Shown: in pieces, positions 9,220 through 15,839 of the stretch | Layout: every line of letters begins with the position of its first letter | How positions within the stretch are numbered: position 1 is the stretch's first letter | DNA from: an uncultured Mucispirillum sp. | Lineage (GTDB): Bacteria > Chrysiogenota > Deferribacteres > Deferribacterales > Mucispirillaceae | Assembly: GCA_910586745.1 (NCBI GenBank) | Contig: CAJUJZ010000029.1 | Location: 1 to 20,304 of the forward strand | Direction: 5' to 3' | DNA: 20,304 nucleotides | Made by a program: the position numbers and the translations under genes | Notes under the pieces: model-generated | The model's input: the letters and a program-made list of their open reading frames with translations, nothing else | What the model was told of the DNA's origin: nothing | Database searches by the model: none

Positions 9220-10974
9220 TTATTTATCAGGCTCAAAATCTACAACTTTTTTATTGTATGCAATAATAATATCGCTTCTTCTTAAAAGCCCTACAAGTTT
9301 CATACCTTTTTCTTCTATTTCTACAACAGGTAAATCGCCAACTTCTTTAATACCAAAGTCTCTCATTGCCTGTTCAAGAGTTTCTTCAGGTGCAACAGTT
9401 ATTATATTCTTTCTTGCACCAAAGTCTTTTGCTAAAGTAGTTTCCAAATTTTTTCCGCTGAAAACTTCATCTTTTAAGTCATTTAATGATATAACCCCAG
9501 TTAAATATCCTTCATTGTTTACAACAGGAAAATAAGCGTGTGGCTTTTTCTCAATAGATTTTTTTATATCATTAATAGATGTATTATCATTAAAAGATAT
9601 AATATCTGTAAGCATAATGTCTTTTACTTTTATTGATTCAAGTATGCTTTTTTCTACACCATGATTAATGTTAAAACCATCACGGGTTAATGTCCATGTA
9701 AAAATACTGTCTTTTTCTATACGGGCAGATATCATATTAGCAATAATACATGTAATCATTACTGGCAGCACAATATGATAACTCTGAGTTATTTCAAAAA
9801 GTATTAATATCGCCGTAATAGGTGCACGAATAACTGCTGCAAGCATAGCACCCATACCAACAAGAGCATAAGTTTCAGGGTTTCCTGCAATACCTGGGAA
9901 AATATGCTGCATAAGTCCGCCAAAAAAACCACCTGCTGCTGCTCCTGTAAAAAGACTCGGAACAAGCTGACCACCTGATCCGCCAGAGCCTAATGTAAGA
10001 GATGTCGCTACAATTTTTAAAAATACAAATACTATTAATACATACCATGGTATTTTATTTTGTAGTATTTCAATAATAGTGCCATAGCCTACACCCATAA
10101 TATTTACACAGAATACACCAAGTATACCCATTAAAAGCCCGCCAATAGCAGGTTTTATCCATTTTGGAAATTGCAGAAATGCAAAAGCATCACTTACTTT
10201 ATAGAAAAATCTTATAAAAAAAACACTTATTAGTGCAATAAATATTCCCATAACTGCATAAAGAGGCAGTTCTGCTGCACTTTTTAAAACATATTCAGGT
10301 GACTGGATAGTTATTTCATCGCCAAAATAAGCACGGCTTATAACTGTAGCAGTGACAGCAGAAATAATAAGCGGGCTGAATGTTCTAACACCATATTTAC
10401 CAAGCAGAACTTCTGCTGCAAACATAGCACCGCCCATAGGTGCATTAAATGTGGCAGCAATACCGCCTGCTGCTCCGCATGCAGTGGCACTGCTTATTCT
10501 TGTGTGAGAAAATTTGAAAAACTGACCAATAGCAGAACCAAGAGAAGCACCAATCATCACAATAGGACCTTCTCTGCCAGCAGAACCACCTGTGCCAAGA
10601 GTAATTGCAGAAGTTATTGTTTTTAATACTGCAGTAACAGGGGATAAAGTTCTATGCAGTGATATTGCTTTTATTACATCTGCTACAGAATGAACATTTG
10701 ACTTAAAAACCGTGGTAATAAGCCCAACAGCTAAGCCGCCTAATGCAGGAATTAATATTAACTTCCATTTAGCAGTATCCTGCAGGTTATAAAGCATAAT
10801 TTCACTTTCAACACCATATAGATTTTTCTGCAGAAAATGAATAAGTGTTCTAAATATTATATTACCAACACCAGCAGCAACCCCTATTGCAACAGCAACG
10901 GCAACTATTACTACATCTTCATATTTAGTTATAAGACTGCTGAATTTTGAGCTGAAATAACTTCTTATTTTCAA
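9220..10974 (-). CDS. CLC-type chloride channel/transporter with C-terminal CBS pair
   Basis: The 584-residue membrane protein has CLC motifs GTGGSAGREGP (127-137, gating Glu135) and GSGGSGGQLVPSLF (329-342), many hydrophobic helices between about 20 and 415, and two cytoplasmic CBS domains (about 450-505 and 515-575). It moves chloride or similar anions across the inner membrane. Where H+/Cl- exchangers such as E. coli ClcA carry the internal proton glutamate (IIEEM, second Glu), this protein reads FAAEVLL, with Val189, as in CLC channels. That suggests channel-like, uncoupled transport, but it is only an alignment inference. The start is TTG at 10974, six nt after AAAGG in the end of glmU; no nearby ATG fits the family N-terminus. 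The gap to glmU is 3 nt and to pcrA 11 nt, so one operon is likely. Confidence 0.92.
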   Translation of the reverse strand: MKIRSYFSSKFSSLITKYEDVVIVAVAVAIGVAAGVGNIIFRTLIHFLQKNLYGVESEIMLYNLQDTAKWKLILIPALGGLAVGLITTVFKSNVHSVADVIKAISLHRTLSPVTAVLKTITSAITLGTGGSAGREGPIVMIGASLGSAIGQFFKFSHTRISSATACGAAGGIAATFNAPMGGAMFAAEVLLGKYGVRTFSPLIISAVTATVISRAYFGDEITIQSPEYVLKSAAELPLYAVMGIFIALISVFFIRFFYKVSDAFAFLQFPKWIKPAIGGLLMGILGVFCVNIMGVGYGTIIEILQNKIPWYVLIVFVFLKIVATSLTLGSGGSGGQLVPSLFTGAAAGGFFGGLMQHIFPGIAGNPETYALVGMGAMLAAVIRAPITAILILFEITQSYHIVLPVMITCIIANMISARIEKDSIFTWTLTRDGFNINHGVEKSILESIKVKDIMLTDIISFNDNTSINDIKKSIEKKPHAYFPVVNNEGYLTGVISLNDLKDEVFSGKNLETTLAKDFGARKNIITVAPEETLEQAMRDFGIKEVGDLPVVEIEEKGMKLVGLLRRSDIIIAYNKKVVDFEPDK

Positions 10975-10977
10975 AGT

Positions 10978-12348
10978 TTATTTACCTTTGCTCTCTTTTT
11001 TGGCTTTATTTATTTCCATTATTTCTTTGCCTTTATTTTCCATGTTTGTCTGCGGAGTTCTTGCTATTGCTAAATCATTTGTATTAATATTTTTTGTGAT
11101 AGTGCTTCCTGCAGCTATTAATACATTATCTCCAACAGTAACAGGTGCTACAAACTGAGTATCACTTCCAACAAATACATTATTGCCTATAATAGTTTTA
11201 TATTTATTAAATCCGTCATAATTACATGTAATTGTGCCGCAGCCGATATTTACATTTTCACCAAGTTCTGCATCACCTAAATAAGTTAAATGGCTTGCTT
11301 TTGAGCCTTTGCCCATAACTGTCTTTTTAAGCTCAACAAAGTTACCCACTTTATTTTCACCTGCTAAATGAGAGCCAGGACGAAGATGAGCCATAGGACC
11401 AATAGAAGAGCCTGCACCTACAAAAGAATCTTCTATTAATGAATTATCTTTAATTTCAACATTTTCTTCTATTACAGCTTTATTAAGCCTGCATCCTGAA
11501 CGGATAATAACATTTTTTTCTATACGAGTGCCGTTTTCAATAAATACATTTGGATAAATAATAGTATCTTTGCTGATAATAACATCTACATCAATATATA
11601 CAGATGCAGGGTCTATAATAGAAACCCCATCTTTCATATAAGATTCTGCTCGCTCTTTCCAGAGTATTTTAGAAGCAAAACTTAACTGCACTCTGTCATT
11701 AACGCCAAAAAACTCCATTTCATTATCAGCTAAAAATGCTTCAGCACCGCCATAAACAATATCTGTTAAATAGTATTCATTTTGAGCATTATTGTTGTCA
11801 ATATTTTTAAGGCGTTTTTTTAAATCTATAGATGAGCATAAATAAACACCAGTATTTACTTCATTTATTTTCTTTTCATTGTCATTGGCATCTTTTTCTT
11901 CCACTATTTTTAAAACAGAGCCGTTTGATGAACGGATAATTCTTCCATAACCTTTTGGATTTTTCATTTTTACGCTGATAAAAGCAATATCCTGTTTAAC
12001 AGTATTTATGAACTTATTTAAAGTTTCATATTTCATTAAAGGCATATCGCTGCACAAAATTAATGTTTTGCCTTCATCTGGAATAAAATCAATGGCAGAC
12101 ATAACTGCATCAGCTGTGCCATTCTGTTCTTTCTGCATAGCAAATTCAACTGATGAATTTTGCAAATGTTCTTTTACTTTTTCGGCACCAGCACCAGTTA
12201 CTACAACAATTTTATCTGGATTTAACTTCCTGCTTAAATCTATGGAATAATTTATCATAGGTTTGCCGGCAGCACTAAATAATACTTTTGGATTTTCAGA
12301 TTTCATTCTAGTGCCTTTACCAGCTGCCAAAATAATAACAGTAAGCAT
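10978..12348 (-). CDS. glmU: Bifunctional UDP-N-acetylglucosamine pyrophosphorylase/glucosamine-1-phosphate acetyltransferase
   Basis: GlmU makes UDP-GlcNAc, the precursor for peptidoglycan and lipopolysaccharide, in the cytoplasm. The N-terminal uridyltransferase domain has the nucleotide loop LAAGKGTRM (7-15) and NPKVL. The C-terminal half is a left-handed beta-helix of hexapeptide repeats containing KASHLTYLGDA, with the probable acetyltransferase base His353, and GCGTITCNYDG. From the chosen start the protein is 456 residues, the usual length. An in-frame ATG at 12360 gives four extra residues, but GAGG (12358-12355) overlaps it and lies 6 nt before the ATG at 12348, so the latter is preferred. 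It is the first gene of the glmU-CLC-pcrA operon and is divergent from fliC-1. Confidence 0.97.
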   Translation of the reverse strand: MLTVIILAAGKGTRMKSENPKVLFSAAGKPMINYSIDLSRKLNPDKIVVVTGAGAEKVKEHLQNSSVEFAMQKEQNGTADAVMSAIDFIPDEGKTLILCSDMPLMKYETLNKFINTVKQDIAFISVKMKNPKGYGRIIRSSNGSVLKIVEEKDANDNEKKINEVNTGVYLCSSIDLKKRLKNIDNNNAQNEYYLTDIVYGGAEAFLADNEMEFFGVNDRVQLSFASKILWKERAESYMKDGVSIIDPASVYIDVDVIISKDTIIYPNVFIENGTRIEKNVIIRSGCRLNKAVIEENVEIKDNSLIEDSFVGAGSSIGPMAHLRPGSHLAGENKVGNFVELKKTVMGKGSKASHLTYLGDAELGENVNIGCGTITCNYDGFNKYKTIIGNNVFVGSDTQFVAPVTVGDNVLIAAGSTITKNINTNDLAIARTPQTNMENKGKEIMEINKAKKESKGK

Positions 12349-12402
12349 ATACCACCTCATAACATATCTACTGCTATATACTATATACTATATATAAAAA
12401 AT

Positions 12403-12431
12403 ATTCTAGGGAAATGATAATTTTATGTAAA
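12403..12431 (-). promoter_or_regulatory. Sigma-70 promoter for the glmU operon
   Basis: On the - strand TTTACA (12431-12426) and TAGAAT (12408-12403) are separated by exactly 17 nt. This puts the transcript start near 12396, about 50 nt before the glmU ATG. The short leader contains a CTATATA-type 7-8-nt tandem repeat (about 12373-12397). The -35 overlaps the TAAA of the divergent sigma-28 promoter. Confidence 0.65.
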
Positions 12432-12454
12432 GATATTTTTTTATATGCCGATAA
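12428..12454 (+). promoter_or_regulatory. fliC: Sigma-28 (FliA) promoter for fliC-1
   Basis: TAAA (12428-12431), a 15-nt spacer, then GCCGATAA (12447-12454) exactly match the core sigma-28 consensus. The implied start is near 12461, leaving a leader of about 420 nt before the fliC-1 ATG. Flagellin genes are classical class 3 targets of sigma-28. Confidence 0.88.
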
Positions 12455-12461
12455 AATTAGT

Positions 12462-12880
12462 AAGAAAACAGTAAAAATCAGGGCAAAAAGAAAAATTTAA
12501 AAAAATAAAATTTTTTCTAAAGTTCTGTAATCTATTTGACGATATAACTTGTGTGAGGAAGTTACTCTAATAAATAAGCCGCTTTTGACCCTCAAAGGCA
12601 TCAGCAGGTTTAAGAGAAGCTGCCTTATAAAAAAGGAAGATACTGAAACAATCAGGTCGGCATGACGAACACTTCATTAATCTTTTAAATCGTATGTCGA
12701 CAATCTGGTCTAAAAGACCAAGGAGAAGACATTATGAGAAAAGCGATTTATAAGATTTCTTAAAAATCCAAGAAATCATAACCGACCAAAATGCAAGGAC
12801 AAACTTTAAATTAAAACGAATTACAAAAGGAATTTCGGGCAAGGAAGCCCCGCAGTAAAGCACTTACACGGAGGTATGTC
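12462..12880 (+). promoter_or_regulatory. Long structured 5' leader of fliC-1
   Basis: This non-coding stretch is less AT-rich than its surroundings and has several good stems. TAACTT/AAGTTA is at 12545-12550/12559-12564. AAGGCA…GC/GCTGCCTT is at about 12595-12626. CTGA/TCAG is at 12643-12646/12652-12655. A 12-pair stem with one bulge joins 12656-12668 to 12690-12701. TGGTCT-AAA-AGACCA is at 12706-12720. GATTTCTT/AAGAAATC is at 12754-12761/12770-12777. GGGC/GCCC is at 12837-12840/12847-12850. GGTCGG (12655-12660) can instead pair with CCGACC (12782-12787), which excludes the 12-pair stem. GGAGG (12870-12874) is the fliC-1 ribosome binding site. I do not recognise it as a known riboswitch class. 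Confidence 0.6.
12734..12763 (+). CDS. Possible 9-residue leader peptide in the fliC-1 leader
   Basis: ATG at 12734 is preceded by AGGAG (12721-12725) with 8 nt spacing and encodes MRKAIYKIS, ending at TAA 12761-12763. Its last codons and stop lie in the left arm of the GATTTCTT/AAGAAATC hairpin, so a ribosome finishing this frame would open that hairpin. Codon content shows no strong amino-acid bias that would point to classical attenuation. A reading frame this short could be chance; the good ribosome binding site and its position among the stems are the reasons for listing it. Confidence 0.3.
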   Translation: MRKAIYKIS

Positions 12881-15310
12881 ATGGCTTTATCAATTTATAA
12901 CAATGTGACCAGCTTAGGTGCACAGAAATATTTAAACATTGCAAATAATGCACAAACGAAATCATTACAAAGATTATCTTCAGGATTAAGAATAAATACT
13001 GCAGCAGATGATGCTTCAGGACTTGCAATATCAGAAAAATTACGCGGTCAAATCAGTGGTATGAAAAGAGCAAGTATGAATGCTCAAGATGGTATTTCTT
13101 ACCTGCAAACTGCTGAAGGTGCTATGTCTTCTGTTACTTCTATGCTTCAGCGTATGCGTGAACTTGCAGTTCAGGCAGGTAATGGAACTTATACAACTAA
13201 TGACAGGGAAATGTTACAGTTAGAAGTAGACCAGCTAAAAGATGAAATCAACCGTATTTCTCAAACATCAGAATTTAATACTAAAAAACTGCTTGACGGA
13301 AGCGGCACCGCTTTATGGAGCTCCACAGAAAAATATTTAGGTGCAGTAATTAAAGGTCCAGAAGTTGCAGAAGGTAACTATAAAGTAGATTCATCAGTGC
13401 AGCCGGGACAAAATAATGTATATAAATCACAAATTATGCAGGTAAAAGAAGGTGTATTAGTATCAGAAGTAACTAATGCAAACCCAGCATCAGCATCTGT
13501 TACAAGTGTAAGAGAGCCAAACAATATACCTGTTACGAATACTGCTGGTATGAGTATAACTGTTAAAGGGCAAACTGATACAATTGATGATGCATCAAAT
13601 GCTGGTCATACATTATCTGCTATGCAGACTTATCATGGTGCAGCAGGCACTCAGTCTAACTGGAGAGTATCATCAGCTACATTTACAAATGATGATAATA
13701 AAATATCTGGCTACTATGAACTGGAAATTGTAGATACTACAAATGGCACAGTAAGTGCTGGTTTTACATACCGCTATCGTTATATGGACAGCAAAACTGG
13801 TAAAATGAGTGCATGGGTAGAAGCAACAGCTACAGCTAGTAATACAGCAATAGTTACTTTAAACCTTGGTGATGTTCCAGCAGGTGGTGCAAGTGCACAA
13901 ATGACATTAAGATTTCCGGGTGCTGGTTCAACAATACAGCCGGGAGATAAAATAGTATCAGTTTTTGATGCAAATTCTACAGCTTTTAATGGGGCAGCAA
14001 GTGGCTCTGGCTCATTACAGATTGATAACGGACCAGTATTAACATTTTCTGCAGCAGGCAGTTTAGTTAAAGCAGATAATGGTGATGAAAAAATTGACTA
14101 TAATGAAGTAAAATACCATATGGCTACAATGGACCCAAAAACAGGTGTTGTAGATTATGGCAGCTTAACAGTAGAGTTTAGAGAAGAGCAGGCAGGAGTA
14201 ACTACTCCAACAGCAGGTTTACTTATTTCTGGAGTTACTACTGTAAATGTAAGAGACAACGGTCCAGCAACAAAAGACACAAAATTATCAGATTTAACTC
14301 AGTTTACAAATGCTGATGGTGTAAATATACTTGCAAATACACAAGAACTTACAATTTATAACCAAGGTAAATCTACAACAATTTACTTAGAGCAGGATGA
14401 TACTATTGAAGATTTTGATAAAAAATTAACAGCTGCTTTAATGGAACTTGGTTTAGGTGCAAATGAAAGCACATCAAGTGGCAGAACAATTAATGAAAGC
14501 CTTATAAGATATGTAAGCAAAGAAGGTGTAGCAAACAGCGATTCTTATAAAGCAACAGCAGGCACAAATGAATCAGTTCCCGGAACATTTGTAATACAAA
14601 CAGCAGCACTTGGAACAGACAGCGAGCTTGTATTTACTGGTGACCAAAACTTAATGAATGCTTTAGGTTTAGCACCTATTCAAGAAGGTATAAATTCAAG
14701 TATTGATGTAACAGTTACAGATGCTCACACTGGTAAATTTATAGGCAGTGATAATATTAATGATGGTAAAGCAAGAAACATTATTGATGGTATTGATATA
14801 ACTATAGAACAGGATGCAGGTGTTGAGCCTGTATGGAATGACAGCACAAAAAGTTTTGAATTTAATGCAACAAATAAAGTATCAACAGCTTATCTGCACT
14901 TGGTAGATAATCGCACTGAACTCCAAATAGGTGCAAACCAAGGTCAGACTTTAAATATATCTGTTGGCCAGCTTGACACGACTGGGCTCGAAATTGATGA
15001 TGTATATGTTATGGATATGGAACTCTCTCAAAGGTCTATAACAAAAATTGACAAAGCTCTTGAAATATTAAGTGCTACAAGAGCAACTGTTGGTGCTCAA
15101 ATGAACCGTTTAGAGTATACTATCTCTAACTTAGAAACTGCAAGAGAAAACTTAACAGCAGCAGAATCAAGAATAAGAGATTTAGATATAGCTGAAGAAA
15201 CAACTAACTTAACTAAAAACCAAATATTAGTTCAATCAGCTACATCGATGGTAGCACAGGCAAACAAAATACCTCAGCAAGCACTTGCACTGCTTCAAAC
15301 AATCGGTTAA
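12881..15310 (+). CDS. fliC: Flagellin 1
   Basis: Flagellin is the filament subunit, exported unfolded by the flagellar type III system. This copy has 809 residues, much longer than the roughly 500 of Salmonella FliC. The N-terminal D0/D1 region (1-140) has the family core RLSSGLRINTAADDASGLAI (31-50) and LQRMRELAVQ (89-98), the segment recognised by TLR5. The C-terminal D1/D0 region (about 735-809) has AAESRIRDLDIA and ends AQANKIPQQALALLQTIG. The large middle (about 145-720) is Thr/Ser/Ala/Gly-rich, beta-like and lacks Cys, as expected for surface D2/D3 domains. GGAGG lies 6 nt before the ATG. Transcription is probably from the sigma-28 promoter at 12428 and ends at the terminator at 15318. 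It is a paralogue of fliC-2, with related patches such as GANQGQTLNIS. Confidence 0.97.
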   Translation: MALSIYNNVTSLGAQKYLNIANNAQTKSLQRLSSGLRINTAADDASGLAISEKLRGQISGMKRASMNAQDGISYLQTAEGAMSSVTSMLQRMRELAVQAGNGTYTTNDREMLQLEVDQLKDEINRISQTSEFNTKKLLDGSGTALWSSTEKYLGAVIKGPEVAEGNYKVDSSVQPGQNNVYKSQIMQVKEGVLVSEVTNANPASASVTSVREPNNIPVTNTAGMSITVKGQTDTIDDASNAGHTLSAMQTYHGAAGTQSNWRVSSATFTNDDNKISGYYELEIVDTTNGTVSAGFTYRYRYMDSKTGKMSAWVEATATASNTAIVTLNLGDVPAGGASAQMTLRFPGAGSTIQPGDKIVSVFDANSTAFNGAASGSGSLQIDNGPVLTFSAAGSLVKADNGDEKIDYNEVKYHMATMDPKTGVVDYGSLTVEFREEQAGVTTPTAGLLISGVTTVNVRDNGPATKDTKLSDLTQFTNADGVNILANTQELTIYNQGKSTTIYLEQDDTIEDFDKKLTAALMELGLGANESTSSGRTINESLIRYVSKEGVANSDSYKATAGTNESVPGTFVIQTAALGTDSELVFTGDQNLMNALGLAPIQEGINSSIDVTVTDAHTGKFIGSDNINDGKARNIIDGIDITIEQDAGVEPVWNDSTKSFEFNATNKVSTAYLHLVDNRTELQIGANQGQTLNISVGQLDTTGLEIDDVYVMDMELSQRSITKIDKALEILSATRATVGAQMNRLEYTISNLETARENLTAAESRIRDLDIAEETTNLTKNQILVQSATSMVAQANKIPQQALALLQTIG

Positions 15311-15317
15311 TAATTAG

Positions 15318-15347
15318 AAAGCCTTTTCTTTTAGAAAAGGCTTTTTT
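15318..15347 (+). terminator. Intrinsic terminator of fliC-1
   Basis: AAAGCCTTTTCT (15318-15329), loop TTT and AGAAAAGGCTTT (15333-15344) form a perfect 12-bp stem running into a T tract, starting 7 nt after the fliC-1 stop. Confidence 0.93.
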
Positions 15348-15374
15348 ACTTATATTAATCAGCTGCCATAAAGA

Positions 15375-15400
15375 AACCCCAGTTAATTATAACTGGGGTT
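15375..15400 (-). terminator. Hairpin terminating the small - strand gene
   Basis: AACCCCAGTT (15375-15384) and AACTGGGGTT (15391-15400) form a perfect 10-bp stem with a 6-nt loop. Read on the - strand it is followed by a T-rich tail (TTTCTTTAT), so it most likely ends transcripts of the gene at 15448-15768. The + strand side has no T-run. Confidence 0.7.
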
Positions 15401-15431
15401 ATGTTATTTATGCCATAATGTAGGCATTGAT

Positions 15432-15445
15432 TCGCATATATGCGA
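15432..15445. repeat. Perfect 14-bp palindrome TCGCATATATGCGA
   Basis: A perfect dyad lies 2 nt after the stop codon of the small - strand gene. It could be a protein-binding site or a short processing hairpin. A second small inverted pair, ATGCC/GGCAT, is beside it at about 15410-15427. Confidence 0.6.
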
Positions 15446-15447
15446 TT

Positions 15448-15768
15448 TTAGTTTGTGTTTTTCCACATCATTTTAGCAAGCTCTATAATATCTTCTGATG
15501 GAAAAGCATCTACTAAATTATCAGCTTTTTCACCATCTAAGTTTTTTATAACATTTTTTAATTCTTTGTTTACTTCTTCTACACTTTCAAGTTTAAATTC
15601 GCTTGAATTTCTATTCATTTGAGCAGAAAGAAGTCTTATGTCATAAATATCACTAAAGCTTACTTTTTCAGCTTTGTTTTGCTCCACTTTTTTATCGTTT
15701 TGAGACCCGCGGTATGCGGAATCATTTAAGCTTGTATCTATTTTAGATACTTTGTTAATATTATTCAT
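15448..15768 (-). CDS. Small unrecognised protein between flagellin genes
   Basis: The protein is 106 residues from the ATG at 15768. An in-frame ATG at 15774 adds two residues, but the GGGCGGA ribosome binding site is only about 2 nt from it and about 8 nt from 15768. There is no signal peptide or membrane segment. The N-terminal third is polar and probably disordered (…SQNDKKVEQNKAEK…), followed by KVSFSD and two predicted helices (…SVEEVNKELKNVIKNL…, …SEDIIELAKMMW). It lies downstream of fliC-2 on the same strand, separated by 71 nt with a hairpin, and ends near the hairpin at 15375. The layout of disordered N-terminus, short serine motif and C-terminal helices faintly recalls FlgM anti-sigma-28 factors, but the C-terminus does not match well. 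A flagellar role is suggested by position only. Confidence 0.7.
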   Translation of the reverse strand: MNNINKVSKIDTSLNDSAYRGSQNDKKVEQNKAEKVSFSDIYDIRLLSAQMNRNSSEFKLESVEEVNKELKNVIKNLDGEKADNLVDAFPSEDIIELAKMMWKNTN

Positions 15769-15800
15769 AAGCATATCCGCCCTTTTATATTACTTAACCT

Positions 15801-15831
15801 AAATGGTATAAGTTTGAAACCTATACCATTT
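15801..15831 (-). terminator. Hairpin after fliC-2
   Basis: AAATGGTATA (15801-15810) and TATACCATTT (15822-15831) form a perfect 10-bp stem, with GTTT/AAAC inside it. It starts 9 nt after the fliC-2 stop. The tail on the - strand (ATTTAGGTTAAG) is a poor T-run, so it may be a leaky terminator or an RNA-stabilising hairpin before the small downstream gene. Confidence 0.55.
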
Positions 15832-15839
15832 ATTATTTA

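Noticed and set aside
9212..9535. 107-codon open frame on the + strand
   Set aside because: Antisense to the CBS region of the CLC gene and without independent support.
12594..12603. 10-mer AAAGGCATCA shared with 19410-19419 in the fliC-3 leader
   Set aside because: One shared 10-mer between leaders of this length is close to chance expectation, and the flanks do not match.
12836..12865. CCCCGCAGTAA stretch resembling part of a cobalamin riboswitch
   Set aside because: The other conserved cobalamin boxes are missing from the leader. The same holds for the GACCTGCC stretch near 18690.
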